A stretch of DNA of 64,000 bases from Cellulosilyticum sp. I15G10I2 (GCF_900095725.1 NZ_FMMP01000006.1:186001-250000), one strand, 5' to 3'. Shown: positions 7,131-16,283, counted from the stretch's first letter. The notes: generated from the letters alone by a model not told the origin. A program made the numbers and translations.

Positions 7131-9149
7131 ATGAATATGGAGAGAAATATGAAAGTAGCACTAACAGGAAATCCTAACAGTGGAAAAACAACGTTATTTA
7201 ATGCACTAACAGGCAAAATTGAACGTGTTGGGAACTGGGCTGGTGTAACGATTGAGAAAAAGGAAGGTGAGATTAAGAAAAGTCTTATTAGGACAAATGT
7301 CCAAATTACAGCTGTAGACCTTCCGGGGGCATATTCAATGTCGCCATTCACTTCAGAAGAGAGTATCACAAGTAGTTTCGTTAAAAATGAAAATCCAGAT
7401 GTTATTATTAATATCGTTGACGCTACTAACTTAAGTAGAAGCTTATTTTTTACAACTCAACTTCTTGAATTAGAGATACCCGTTGTGGTTGCCTTAAATA
7501 AGAGCGACTTAACCAAGAAGAAAAAAACAACGATAGATGTAGATAGTTTATCTAGACTACTAGGATGTCCTGTTATTGAAACGGTATCAACAAAAGGAAG
7601 TGACAATGGCTTAGAAAAACTTATCTCTCAAGTAGTAGAGAGGAAGGATGAGACTCAAACTGCACCATTTAATAGTAAAGGTGTAAATATGGCAGATAAA
7701 AACTCTGTTGAGGCTTCAGACAAAAAACGCTATGAGTTTATCAAAGGAATTGTTTCAAAGGTAGAGGATAGAACGATAAGCAGTAATAGTCAAACTAAAC
7801 AGGATGCGGCGGATAGAATTTTAGCTCATAAGTGGTTAGGTATTCCGATCTTCGCATTAATTATGTGGGCGGTTTTCTCAATTTCACAAACCCATTTAGG
7901 ACCGCTTCTAGCAGATATACTTGTTGGTTGGATTGATTTACTCTATGGGTGGGTAGAAGGATTATTAGGAGACGCAACATCACCTGTACTTGCTGCAATT
8001 TTATTAGATGGTATTATTGGTGGTGTTGGGGCTGTTCTTGGTTTCTTACCACTTATAATGGTATTATTTTTCATACTAGCATTATTAGAAGACTGTGGCT
8101 ATATGGCTCGTGTAGCTGTTGTTATGGATCGTTTCTTCAAGAGGGTAGGTTTATCAGGTAAATCAATTATCCCTATGATTATTGGAACGGGTTGTGCTAT
8201 TCCAGGGGTTATGGCAACGCGGACAATTAAAAATGAAAGACAAAGAAGAACTACTGCGATGTTAACACCTTTTATGCCATGTGGGGCTAAGCTACCCGTT
8301 ATCGCATTATTTGCAGGAGCTTTCTTTGATGATGCAGCATGGGTAGGTACTACTATGTACTTTGTGGGTATTGCCATTATCATTGTGGCAGCTTTGTTGA
8401 TCGTAAGAATAACTGGTGAAACACAGTCAAAATCATTTTTCATTATGGAATTGCCAGAATATAGAATTCCAAGTATTAAAAGAGCTACTATAACTATGTT
8501 TTCAAGAGGTAAAGCTTTTATTATTAAGGCAGGTACTATCATACTTCTTTGTAACGCTATCGTGCAAATCATGCAAACATTTAACTGGCAATTCGAGGTT
8601 ATTGCTGAGGGTGCAGAAAACACAAGTATTCTAGCAAGTATTGCATCGCCATTTGCTCTTTTATTAGTGCCATTAGGTTTTGGTGTATGGCAATTAGCTG
8701 CAGCAGCCATTACTGGCTTTATTGCTAAAGAAAATGTTGTTGGTACCTTAGCAGTTGTATACTCAATGACAAACTTTATTGATACTGAAGAACTTGCGCT
8801 AGTATCTGATGGAGCAAGTGTTGCAAGTATCATGGGGTTAACTGCTGTAACGGCACTCGCATACTTAATGTTTAATTTATTTACGCCACCTTGTTTTGCG
8901 GCTATTGGTGCCATGAATGCTGAAATGGAGAATAAGAAGTGGTTATGGAGTGGCATTGCATTACAATTTGGTATGGGCTATAGTCTTGCATTTATTACTT
9001 ATCAAGTAGGATCTTTGATCACAACAGGTACTTTCGGTACTGGTTTCATCCCAGGGTTGATTGTTGTAACAGGATTAGTCGGTTGTGTAATATATCTAGT
9101 GAAAAAAGGTGACAAAATGTCAGAAAGTAAAGTTGCATTAAGTGCTTAG
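7131..9149 (+). CDS. feoB: FeoB ferrous iron transporter
   Basis: The 672-residue membrane protein couples an N-terminal G domain to an iron-conducting membrane domain. G-protein motifs are visible: G1 GNPNSGKTT (residues about 13-21), G2 region WAGVTIEKKEG, G3 DLPGAYS, G4 NKSD. Two gate-type regions follow, including TPFMPCGAKLPVIALFAG and FTPPCFAAIGAM, among about eight to ten hydrophobic helices. ATG 7131 has AAGGAGG nine bases upstream; a TTG three bases earlier is equally possible. It is preceded by feoA and followed after 9 bases by a FeoB-associated peptide gene. Fur control is expected from the upstream box. Confidence 0.97.
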   Translation: MNMERNMKVALTGNPNSGKTTLFNALTGKIERVGNWAGVTIEKKEGEIKKSLIRTNVQITAVDLPGAYSMSPFTSEESITSSFVKNENPDVIINIVDATNLSRSLFFTTQLLELEIPVVVALNKSDLTKKKKTTIDVDSLSRLLGCPVIETVSTKGSDNGLEKLISQVVERKDETQTAPFNSKGVNMADKNSVEASDKKRYEFIKGIVSKVEDRTISSNSQTKQDAADRILAHKWLGIPIFALIMWAVFSISQTHLGPLLADILVGWIDLLYGWVEGLLGDATSPVLAAILLDGIIGGVGAVLGFLPLIMVLFFILALLEDCGYMARVAVVMDRFFKRVGLSGKSIIPMIIGTGCAIPGVMATRTIKNERQRRTTAMLTPFMPCGAKLPVIALFAGAFFDDAAWVGTTMYFVGIAIIIVAALLIVRITGETQSKSFFIMELPEYRIPSIKRATITMFSRGKAFIIKAGTIILLCNAIVQIMQTFNWQFEVIAEGAENTSILASIASPFALLLVPLGFGVWQLAAAAITGFIAKENVVGTLAVVYSMTNFIDTEELALVSDGASVASIMGLTAVTALAYLMFNLFTPPCFAAIGAMNAEMENKKWLWSGIALQFGMGYSLAFITYQVGSLITTGTFGTGFIPGLIVVTGLVGCVIYLVKKGDKMSESKVALSA

Positions 9150-9158
9150 GAGGGATTT

Positions 9159-9311
9159 ATGTCAAATATAATTGTAAGTTTGGTTATATTAGCAATAGTA
9201 GGAGCTTCAATTGCGAAAATTATAATTGAAAAGAAGAAAGGCTCCAAGTGTATTGGGTGTCCATCCAGTGGAACAAGCAAAAACAACTGTGGTTGTAACA
9301 CGCCAAAGTAG
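9159..9311 (+). CDS. FeoB-associated Cys-rich membrane peptide (50 aa)
   Basis: AGGAGGG precedes ATG 9159. The product has a hydrophobic helix (residues about 4-24, IIVSLVILAIVGASIAKIII), a basic EKKKGSK stretch and a short tail with four cysteines arranged CIGCPSSGTSKNNCGC. This matches the small FeoB-associated Cys-rich proteins found after feoB in many Firmicutes; their exact role is not established. The gene lies 9 bases after feoB and directly before the operon's terminator, so it is part of the iron operon. It is easily missed because of its size. Confidence 0.88.
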   Translation: MSNIIVSLVILAIVGASIAKIIIEKKKGSKCIGCPSSGTSKNNCGCNTPK

Positions 9312-9326
9312 TCTAATAAATATAAA

Positions 9327-9362
9327 GAAAAAACCTGAATAAATTTTTATTCAGGTTTTTTA
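9327..9362 (+). terminator. terminator of the feo operon
   Basis: AAAACCTGAATAAA pairs with TTTATTCAGGTTTT across a very small loop and continues into a T-run. The sequence from here to the promoter at 9488 shows no gene. Confidence 0.92.
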
Positions 9363-9487
9363 TGAATCTATATCAAAAAAGCTAAATAAAGAAGTGACCA
9401 AGAATGGAACTATTTGTAGCAATAAGTAGGGCGAATAATAGGATAAAAAAGTATTGAGAAAGTATAGTATGTTTAGTAAAAAAATGT

Positions 9488-9516
9488 TTGTAATTAAATG
9501 AATCTTATATTATAAT
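9488..9516 (+). promoter_or_regulatory. promoter of the amino-acid ABC operon
   Basis: TTGTAA (9488-9493), 17 bases, TATAAT (9511-9516). The predicted start near 9523 gives a leader of about 170 bases before the first gene. Confidence 0.75.
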
Positions 9517-9560
9517 TATACAAAGCGCGATATTTATGTTTAACTAAATATAAAATAATA

Positions 9561-9670
9561 CAAAGAGGTATTAGTCTTAATAAAATGGACCCTGTGTCAA
9601 GGGCGTTTTATAATGTGCTATACCTCTTTTGGTGTTGCTGAGAATAGTTAAAAACAATCTTTGAGACTAA
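9561..9670 (+). promoter_or_regulatory. structured leader of the amino-acid ABC operon, class unknown
   Basis: An outer stem AAAGAGGTA (9562-9570) pairs with TACCTCTTT (9621-9629). Inside, ATAAAA pairs with TTTTAT and CCCT with AGGG around a GTGTCA loop. The unpaired TTAGTCT (9571-9577) is complementary to AGACTAA (9664-9670), which lies 7 bases before the Shine-Dalgarno AAGGAGGGGG. Closing that long-range helix could alter ribosome access. I compared it from memory with FMN, purine, lysine, glycine, SAM, preQ1, fluoride, ZTP and glutamine classes and found no match. Its position suggests a control element sensing an amino acid or nitrogen state, which is inference. Confidence 0.5.
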
Positions 9671-9693
9671 AAATGCTAAGGAGGGGGAGTAGA

Positions 9694-10419
9694 ATGATAG
9701 AACTTAAAAACGTAGATAAGCATTTTGGTAAATTACATGTTTTAAAAAATATAAATTTAACGGTAAGAGAGGGGGAAAAATTAGTTGTTATAGGGCCAAG
9801 CGGCTCAGGTAAAAGCACCTTAATTAGATGTATCAATTATCTTGAGAAGCCATCAGCAGGAAGTATCACAGTAAATAATATTGAAATAACTGCTAAAAAG
9901 GCACCTATAAGGGAAGTTAGAGAATCAGCAGCTATGGTTTTCCAACAATTTAATCTTTATCCTCATATGACGGTGTTAGAAAATTGCACATTAGCACCTA
10001 TTAAAATTTTAAAGGTAAAAAAAGAGGAAGCACAAAAAACGGCTTTGGAATATTTGGATAAGGTAGGATTACAGGAAAAAGCGCATGCGTACCCAGCACA
10101 ACTTTCTGGTGGACAGCAACAGAGGGTGGCTATTGCAAGGGCTCTTAATATGCACCCTAAAATCATGCTGTTTGATGAACCTACATCAGCACTTGATCCA
10201 GAAGTAATCCAAGAAGTTTTAGATGTTATGGTCAATTTATCTCATGAAAAAATTACGATGATTGTTGTAACACATGAAATGGGATTTGCAAGAGAAGTGG
10301 CTGACAGAGTTATTTTTATGGATGAGGGAGAAATTTTAGAAGAAGGCAAACCAGAACATTTCTTTAATGCACCTACTCATCCAAGAACAAAAAGTTTTTT
10401 AAGTAAAATTTTAAAATAA
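9694..10419 (+). CDS. amino-acid ABC transporter ATP-binding protein
   Basis: The 241-residue ATPase has Walker [10 protein letters not shown] (residues about 34-42), Q-loop [13 protein letters not shown], signature LSGGQQQR, Walker B IMLFDEP followed by TSALDPE, and the H-loop His in VTHEMGFA. These are the features of the GlnQ/HisP polar amino-acid family. It powers the two permeases encoded downstream at the cytoplasmic face of the membrane. ATG 9694 follows AAGGAGGGGG at 6 bases. It leads a four-gene operon (ATPase, binding protein, two permeases). Confidence 0.95.
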   Translation: MIELKNVDKHFGKLHVLKNINLTVREGEKLVVIGPSGSGKSTLIRCINYLEKPSAGSITVNNIEITAKKAPIREVRESAAMVFQQFNLYPHMTVLENCTLAPIKILKVKKEEAQKTALEYLDKVGLQEKAHAYPAQLSGGQQQRVAIARALNMHPKIMLFDEPTSALDPEVIQEVLDVMVNLSHEKITMIVVTHEMGFAREVADRVIFMDEGEILEEGKPEHFFNAPTHPRTKSFLSKILK

Positions 10420-10436
10420 ACAAGGAGGAATAAAAA

Positions 10437-11240
10437 ATGAAAAAATTTGTATTAGTGTTAAGCTTAGTACTTATGACTGCATTTACTGGATGTAGTGGTG
10501 GAGGGACTGCACCAACAGCGTCAACAGAAGCAACTCCAAATATTCAAAAAATTAAAGACAAAGGAGTACTTAAAGTAGGGGTTAAAGTAGATGTGCCTAA
10601 GTTTGGTTATAAGAATCCTGAGACTCAAGTTATTGAAGGTATGGAGATCGATATAGCTAAAGCAATAGCTAAAGAAATATTAGGTGACGAGAATAAAATA
10701 GAATTTCAAGCTGTTACAGCTAAGACAAGGGGGCCTCTTCTTGACAGTGGCGAACTAGACTTAGTCATAGCAACCTTTACGATTACAGAAGAAAGAAAAG
10801 AAAGTTATAACTTTTCACAACCTTATTTTGTAGACGGTGTTGCTTTACTTGTTAAAAAAGATAAAGGGTTTACAAGCTATAAAGATTTAGATGGCAAAGC
10901 TATAGGGGTTGCTCAGAGTGCTACAAGCAAAAAAGCTTTAGAAGAAGCAGCCGTAGAACAAGGCATCAGCGTTAAATTCTCAGAGTATGCAAGTTATCCA
11001 GAGATTAAAGCAGCACTTGAGTCAGGAAGAGTAGATGCTTTTTCAGTAGATGCTGCAATATTAAACGGTTATCTTGATGAGAATTCAGAGATTCTTGCAG
11101 ACAGATTTAGTCCACAGGAATATGGTGTTGCAAGCAAAAAATCAAATACAGATTTAGCAAAGGTAGTAGATGATTTAATCAGTGAAATGAAATCAAACGG
11201 TGAACTAGATAGTTTAATTGAAAAATGGGGTATTAAATAA
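10437..11240 (+). CDS. amino-acid ABC transporter substrate-binding lipoprotein (Glu/Asp/Gln-type)
   Basis: A lipoprotein signal peptide ends in TAFTGC, so the mature protein is anchored by the Cys at the outer membrane face. A SBP_bac_3 fold follows. Segments such as MEIDIAKAIAKEI, TRGPLLDSGELDLVIATF and TITEERKESYNFSQPYF resemble the PEB1-type aspartate/glutamate binding proteins, so an acidic amino acid or glutamine is the likely ligand; the exact one cannot be read from sequence. It overlaps the next permease gene by one base. Confidence 0.9.
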   Translation: MKKFVLVLSLVLMTAFTGCSGGGTAPTASTEATPNIQKIKDKGVLKVGVKVDVPKFGYKNPETQVIEGMEIDIAKAIAKEILGDENKIEFQAVTAKTRGPLLDSGELDLVIATFTITEERKESYNFSQPYFVDGVALLVKKDKGFTSYKDLDGKAIGVAQSATSKKALEEAAVEQGISVKFSEYASYPEIKAALESGRVDAFSVDAAILNGYLDENSEILADRFSPQEYGVASKKSNTDLAKVVDDLISEMKSNGELDSLIEKWGIK

Positions 11241-11968
11241 TGAATGGTCCTTTTTCACTCTTAAAGTGGAAAGCTCTATTTTTGGATTGGTCTATCTTTA
11301 AAGATGGATTACTTACTACATTAAGTGTTTCTATAACAGCGCTGCTATTAGCGCTGTTATTAGGGACTATTTTTGGTATTTTTTCTACTTCAAAAAGTAG
11401 TTTTTTGAAAACAATAAGTAGGAGCTATGTAGAGCTTATCCAAAATACACCTTTGCTTATTCAGATCTTCTTTTGGTACAATGGACTCCCTTATATAGGT
11501 ATTGTATTGCCAGTATTTATTATAGGTTTCTTAGGATTAGGTATTTATCAAGGAGCCTATGTTGCAGAAGTTGTTAAATCAGGGATTAATTCTATTCCTA
11601 AAGGTCAGATGGAAGCAGCATATTCTCAAGGTTTTACTTATTGGGAAGCCATGTTTTTTATTATCTTGCCACAGGCAAGACGGATTATCTTGCCACCTTT
11701 AACTAATGTTTCTGTCAATTTGATTAAAAATTCCTCTGTACTTGCAATTATTGCAGGAGGCGACCTGATGTATCATGCGGATTCGTGGTCAAGCGGTAAT
11801 CTTTATTGGGGGCCAGCTTATGTAGCAACAGGTGTCTTGTATTTTTGCCTATGTTATCCTCTAACCCGATTAGCTAAACGATTAGAACTGGCTAGTAAAG
11901 AAAATTCCAAAAGTCGCACAAGTAAGTCGTGCACAAAAGAATATGTGTTAGTAGGAGAGGAGAGATAA
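11240..11968 (+). CDS. amino-acid ABC transporter permease 1
   Basis: The 242-residue His/Glu/Gln-type permease has about five membrane helices. ELIQNTPLLIQIFFWY and the EAA loop EAAYSQGFTYWEAMFFIILPQA are diagnostic of the family. Its start overlaps the TAA of the binding-protein gene, implying translational coupling. It would pair with the permease at 11972 to make a heterodimeric channel. Confidence 0.93.
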   Translation: MNGPFSLLKWKALFLDWSIFKDGLLTTLSVSITALLLALLLGTIFGIFSTSKSSFLKTISRSYVELIQNTPLLIQIFFWYNGLPYIGIVLPVFIIGFLGLGIYQGAYVAEVVKSGINSIPKGQMEAAYSQGFTYWEAMFFIILPQARRIILPPLTNVSVNLIKNSSVLAIIAGGDLMYHADSWSSGNLYWGPAYVATGVLYFCLCYPLTRLAKRLELASKENSKSRTSKSCTKEYVLVGEER

Positions 11969-11971
11969 CGG

Positions 11972-12613
11972 ATGCGTAGTATTTTAACACCTGTAAATAT
12001 AAAATTCCTGCTAAATGGCCTTGGTTTAACACTTTATATTGCGGTTATAACCATTGTATTAAGTTTAGCACTGGGGGTTGTTTTAGCAGTTATGAGAAAT
12101 AGTTCTATTAAAGTTTTAAATAAAATCAGTGTTATCTATATAGAACTTTTTAGAAATACCCCTTTACTCTTATGGATACTCGCTATGCGATTTTTAGTAC
12201 GTATTGGAGCCGTAAACAGCGGCATATTGGCATTGACACTTTTTACAGCTTCTATTATAGCGGAAATTGTAAGAGGAGGACTTAATTCTATAAAGGTAGG
12301 TCAGTATGAAGCAGCTTATTCTCAGGGCTTTAGTGAAGTGCAGGTATTGGCACATATTATACTGCCGCAGGCTATCCGAAATATGATGCCATCTCTGCTT
12401 TCACAGTTTGTAACAGTTATCAAAGACACTTCTTTTCTTTGGGCAACAGGTATTGAGGAGCTCACCGGCAGAGGGATGATCCTTATGGGAAGTTTTGTAA
12501 CATCTGATCAAGTATTCATGCTTTTTATTATTTTAAGTCTTACTTATTTTGTGATTAATTTTATTTTATCAAGTATTATTAGATCTCAGCAATTTAAGTT
12601 TGCAACGTCATGA
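11972..12613 (+). CDS. amino-acid ABC transporter permease 2
   Basis: The 213-residue permease is of the same family as its neighbour. It carries YIELFRNTPLLLWILAM and the coupling loop EAAYSQGFSEVQVLAHIILPQA. GGAGAGGAGA precedes the ATG, and the gene starts 3 bases after the previous stop. It is the last gene of the operon, which ends at a strong hairpin 20 bases downstream. Confidence 0.93.
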   Translation: MRSILTPVNIKFLLNGLGLTLYIAVITIVLSLALGVVLAVMRNSSIKVLNKISVIYIELFRNTPLLLWILAMRFLVRIGAVNSGILALTLFTASIIAEIVRGGLNSIKVGQYEAAYSQGFSEVQVLAHIILPQAIRNMMPSLLSQFVTVIKDTSFLWATGIEELTGRGMILMGSFVTSDQVFMLFIILSLTYFVINFILSSIIRSQQFKFATS

Positions 12614-12633
12614 AACAACATGTTTATCTAAAT

Positions 12634-12683
12634 AAAAAGACTGTTATACTACTAAATTAAGTTAGTTGTATAACAGTCTTTTT
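12634..12683. terminator. bidirectional terminator between the ABC operon and the oxidoreductase gene
   Basis: AAAAAGACTGTTATAC pairs with GTATAACAGTCTTTTT. A T-run on each strand lets it serve both converging transcripts. Confidence 0.92.
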
Positions 12684-12688
12684 CGAAG

Positions 12689-14173
12689 TTATAGCTGTCC
12701 TTGGAACACAGTATTAGTGTCTTTGCAAAGATATTGTATGGCCTTACGGCCTGTATGAGCAGCAACAGGAAGTCCACCAGGTGTTTGAATTCTTTGGCCA
12801 GCAAAATAGAGATTGTGAATACTTTCTGAAACAGACGGGTAAGTGGTCATTTTATCGCCTTTTTCCATAAGTGTCATCCATGAACCGTGGTAAGTGTCGC
12901 AATAGCGCTCATAAGTGAGAGGGGTAGCTACATTGACAACGGAAACTTTGCCGGCTGTTTGGGGAAGTTTTTGTTCAAGAAGACGGATTACTTCTTCTGC
13001 CACTTTTTGTTTTTCGGTCTCGTATGTGCCATTCTCTTTTTGTGTCTTCCAATAGCTATACGTATCTCCCATAAAAATTGTAGTTAGTGCACTGCAGTCT
13101 TTAGGGGCATAGCCCTCATAGGCTGCATAGTTGTGTAATGCAAAAATAGAATGTTTTTGGCCGGCAATAGAAAGCGGCTGTTCTAAGGAAAACAACATAT
13201 TTTCTGGCAAATTAGATAAATCGGCTTCTACACCTAGACAGATAAAAGTATCTGCCATAAACTTAACGTTGCTGCGCATTTGGTCCATCCATGGCTCGTG
13301 CAGCGGCGTATCAAAAAGATTGTCAATAGCACGAACTGTATCAGTTGCTACAATAACAGCATCTGCTGGGATGATTTGCCCTTTTGTCAGTACACCCACG
13401 GCTTTGCCCTCTGCAAGAATTACTTTTTCTGCGCGTGATGTATACTGAATGTTACCGCCTAAATCTGTAAAACGTTTGGCGATATTAAGCGCCATACGCA
13501 ACGAGCCACCTTCTACATAACCGCCGTCTCCAGAACTAAAGCATCCTAGGGTGAATAATAGAGCGGAAGCTGTTAAGTTTTCGCCAACAATATTCTGAAG
13601 CAGTGTACGGATAGCGGGGTGCTTAAACTTTTCACTCAATTCCCTTACTGAGAGACTCTCATACTTGCGCAGCTTAGAGAAAAGAGGGATAAGTGTAAAC
13701 AGCATGGATAAAGACATTTTATTTTTGATCTGTACCTTAACGCCCTTGATGTCTTGTACGGGCATACCAACCTTACCAAACAGTTTAATATCCCTACATA
13801 ATGATTGAACAGCTGGTGCATCTTCTGGTGAAAGGGTCGACCAATGTTTCTCCAGTTTATCTAGATCGCGGTACAGGTAGACCTCCTGTCCATTGTAGTA
13901 ATAAGTGTACAAAATGTCCTTTAGATGTATGGCGGTATCGTCGGTTAACGCCCCTATATTGAGCCATACTTGATGTAACGGAGTATTTTGTGAGGACCCG
14001 GTAAGCCAGTGCAGACCACCTTCAAACAAATAGCCATTTCGCTTCCAGCTTGTGCAGTTACCGCCGGGGATGGTATGCTGCTCCAGTATGGTAACATCAA
14101 AACCGCTTTGCAGTGCATAAATGCCTGCTGATAGTCCGGCAATGCCGGCACCGATAACAACAACTTTTTTCAT
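12689..14173 (-). CDS. FAD-dependent phytoene desaturase / retinol saturase-like oxidoreductase
   Basis: The 494-residue protein starts with a dinucleotide-binding motif, VVIGAGIAGLSAGIYALQSG, followed by the family's PGGNCTSWKRNGYLFEGGLHW. Near the C-terminus is LYFAGQRIQTPGGLPVAAHTG, the FAD-closing segment. The family includes CrtI-type desaturases and retinol-saturase-like enzymes; no carotenoid pathway gene is nearby, so the substrate is unknown. ATG 14173 was chosen because AAGGAGGCG lies in the tail of the upstream TetR gene; the frame extends further but without a ribosome site. It is co-transcribed with the TetR gene, 2 bases apart. G+C looks higher than in neighbouring housekeeping genes. 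Confidence 0.85.
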   Translation of the reverse strand: MKKVVVIGAGIAGLSAGIYALQSGFDVTILEQHTIPGGNCTSWKRNGYLFEGGLHWLTGSSQNTPLHQVWLNIGALTDDTAIHLKDILYTYYYNGQEVYLYRDLDKLEKHWSTLSPEDAPAVQSLCRDIKLFGKVGMPVQDIKGVKVQIKNKMSLSMLFTLIPLFSKLRKYESLSVRELSEKFKHPAIRTLLQNIVGENLTASALLFTLGCFSSGDGGYVEGGSLRMALNIAKRFTDLGGNIQYTSRAEKVILAEGKAVGVLTKGQIIPADAVIVATDTVRAIDNLFDTPLHEPWMDQMRSNVKFMADTFICLGVEADLSNLPENMLFSLEQPLSIAGQKHSIFALHNYAAYEGYAPKDCSALTTIFMGDTYSYWKTQKENGTYETEKQKVAEEVIRLLEQKLPQTAGKVSVVNVATPLTYERYCDTYHGSWMTLMEKGDKMTTYPSVSESIHNLYFAGQRIQTPGGLPVAAHTGRKAIQYLCKDTNTVFQGQL

Positions 14174-14175
14174 AT

Positions 14176-14751
14176 CTATCGCCTCCTTATGATATCGACA
14201 ATCCAATCGCTTGCGGGACAAGGTGTATTAGGGTTAAGTGCAAGCGCTTCACAAACCCCTTGTATAGCGGACCAATAGGCAAGTGCGAGGGCCAAAGCAT
14301 TACCTTCTCGCAGGGTTCCGTCTTGCTGTCCTTTTTCAATGAGTGCTGCTGAGAGTATAAGCGTATTATCGCTTTTGAGAATTGCCTTTACAGAATCGGG
14401 TGCAGCATCGTTATATCCCGCTTGACGCATTAGTACAAACATTTTTGCAACAGACGACTCACTGGTGGCATATTCCAAAATCTGTTTTGCAGCATTTTCA
14501 AAAAAGGTAAGTGGATCGCTGTGGTCACCTGACATAATCATTTGTGGACCTGACATGCCCACTTTTATAAGTTCCTCATAAAGCTGTTCTTTTGATTCGA
14601 AATAGTGAAACATAAGACCGACGCTCATTTTTGCTTGTTTAGCTATATCACTGATTTTCGTAGACACAAAACCCCTTCGTATAAATAAGTCTAAGCCGAT
14701 ATCCATAATATCCTGTCGTCTTTTTTCTTTCTGCTCTGATCGTGTAGTCAA
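14176..14751 (-). CDS. TetR-family transcriptional regulator
   Basis: The N-terminal helix-turn-helix reads IMDIGLDLFIRRGFVSTKIS through AKQAKMSVGLMFHYF, the TetR signature. The C-terminal ligand domain is divergent. I chose TTG 14751 (191 residues, usual size) because a consensus promoter and a palindromic operator occupy 14770-14816, inside the longer open frame that would start at 14826. Its last codons (RRR) provide the Shine-Dalgarno for the oxidoreductase gene. It probably represses itself and that gene until an unknown ligand binds. Confidence 0.85.
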   Translation of the reverse strand: MTTRSEQKEKRRQDIMDIGLDLFIRRGFVSTKISDIAKQAKMSVGLMFHYFESKEQLYEELIKVGMSGPQMIMSGDHSDPLTFFENAAKQILEYATSESSVAKMFVLMRQAGYNDAAPDSVKAILKSDNTLILSAALIEKGQQDGTLREGNALALALAYWSAIQGVCEALALNPNTPCPASDWIVDIIRRR

Positions 14752-14769
14752 CTTGTTGAACCTCGGTTC

Positions 14770-14816
14770 ATTGAATTTATATTCAATATAATAAAGGGTA
14801 AAACGTATTTTGTCAA
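14770..14816 (-). promoter_or_regulatory. TetR/oxidoreductase promoter with palindromic operator
   Basis: On the minus strand TTGACA (complement 14811-14816), 17 bases, TATTAT (complement 14788-14793). Directly after it lies ATTGAATTTATATTCAAT (14770-14787, plus-strand reading), a perfect 7-4-7 palindrome at the expected start site. A repressor bound here would block initiation; autoregulation by the TetR protein is the simplest reading. Confidence 0.8.
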
Positions 14817-15083
14817 TGCTGTGCAATATTATTAGTATTTTTTAATTGTTTAAAACCACTGCTAGACTGCAGTGAAGCTAATAGGTAAAGTCTGGTAGAA
14901 ATTTCCTTGAAATTTAATCTTGCTTTTCTACCCCTAGTGCCTATATAATTTAAATATAGAAAACCGATATCGATAATTGATATTAAACTGTTATAGTGTG
15001 ACTAGTTGCAAGAATATTTAAATATGAAATGACACTATTTTTAGGAGAATAACAATTCCAGTAATGAAAAGGAGGATTTTATT

Positions 15084-16283
15084 TTGAAAGGTAAAGAAAA
15101 CTTGGAAAGTCAAAACAGGGTGCGGTGGATAGCTTTTTTAAAAGATGTATTAATGTGCTCTTTGGGAGCTTATGGAGGACCAGAAGCACATTATGGTGTT
15201 TTTACAGATCAAATGGTTATCAAGAAAGACTATCTTAGTGAAGAAGAACTCGTTGAACTTATTGCTTTGTGCAGTATTTTGCCAGGACCCACCAGTACAC
15301 AAACAATTGTAGCTATTGGTTATAAAACGGGCGGACCATTGTTAGCCTTTTTAACCATGCTAGTATGGGCGCTTCCAGTACTTACGGTGATGACACTGCT
15401 TTCGTTTTTGTACCAATTCTTACAGGGGATGAATATATCTCAAGATGGACTTCGGTATATTGGTCCAATGGCTGTTGGTTTTATCATTGTAGCGGCATTT
15501 CACATTGGCCGCAAAGTAGTAACTGATAAGATTACTATGTTGTTATTACTTCTAGGAGGCATAACGACTTACTTTATACGAGAGCCTTGGATCTTTCCAC
15601 TCGTTCTAATCGTAGGGGGAATAGTGAGTATTATGACCTCAAAAGAGGAGAATCTATGGCACCGTGTAAAATTGAATCCGCCTTGGCCCTATCTTATTGC
15701 TTTTGGGGTTTTTACGATAGGCAGTATTGTTCTGAGCGTTACATGGGATAACCGCATTGTGCATTTATTTGAGAGTTTTTATCGTTATGGGTACTTGGTT
15801 TTTGGCGGCGGGCAGGTGGTGGTACCTGTCATGCATAGTGAGCTGGTAGAAGTGAATCAGTTTATGACCAATCAAGAATTTTTGACTGGATATGGACTTG
15901 TACAGGGACTGCCAGGACCGATGTTTAGTTTTAGTGCTTATGCAGGGGGAATGGCTGCTAGGGGTAGTACTGCATTAACACAAGTAGTAGGTGCTGTTGC
16001 AGGAGGGATAGGCATTTTTTTGCCAGGACTTCTACTAATTTATTTTATTTATCCGATATGGGAAAACCTAAAAAAAATTAAAGGGATAAAAGTTTCTTTA
16101 AAAGGTATTAACGCCGTGGCTGGTGGGTTAATTACCGTAGCTGCAATCATTGTAATGAAAAAGAGTGGCTTTGTAATAGATAATATAGTGGTTACACTGC
16201 TTACGGCGGGATTATTACTGACAAAAAAGCTACCGGCACCATTGATCGTATTAATAGTTTTAATTGCAGGATTTGTTATATAA
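15084..16283 (+). CDS. chrA: ChrA-type chromate transporter
   Basis: The 399-residue membrane protein is two tandem Chromate_transp domains. The first has GAYGGPEAHYGVF and LCSILPGPTSTQ; the second has YGYLVFGGGQVVVPVM and YGLVQGLPGPMFSFSAYAGG. Both PGP loops are present. The family exports chromate or related oxyanions, but many genomic members have no proven substrate. TTG 15084 follows AAAAGGAGG. The upstream 330 bases hold no gene; I see no clear promoter there. No chromate regulator is adjacent. Confidence 0.9.
   Translation: MKGKENLESQNRVRWIAFLKDVLMCSLGAYGGPEAHYGVFTDQMVIKKDYLSEEELVELIALCSILPGPTSTQTIVAIGYKTGGPLLAFLTMLVWALPVLTVMTLLSFLYQFLQGMNISQDGLRYIGPMAVGFIIVAAFHIGRKVVTDKITMLLLLLGGITTYFIREPWIFPLVLIVGGIVSIMTSKEENLWHRVKLNPPWPYLIAFGVFTIGSIVLSVTWDNRIVHLFESFYRYGYLVFGGGQVVVPVMHSELVEVNQFMTNQEFLTGYGLVQGLPGPMFSFSAYAGGMAARGSTALTQVVGAVAGGIGIFLPGLLLIYFIYPIWENLKKIKGIKVSLKGINAVAGGLITVAAIIVMKKSGFVIDNIVVTLLTAGLLLTKKLPAPLIVLIVLIAGFVI

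Noticed and set aside
8099-8956. 285-codon open frame on the minus strand
   Set aside because: It lies wholly opposite feoB, has no ribosome site and reads as an antisense shadow of hydrophobic codons.
14752-14826. N-terminal extension of the TetR gene
   Set aside because: A complete promoter and palindromic operator occupy this stretch.
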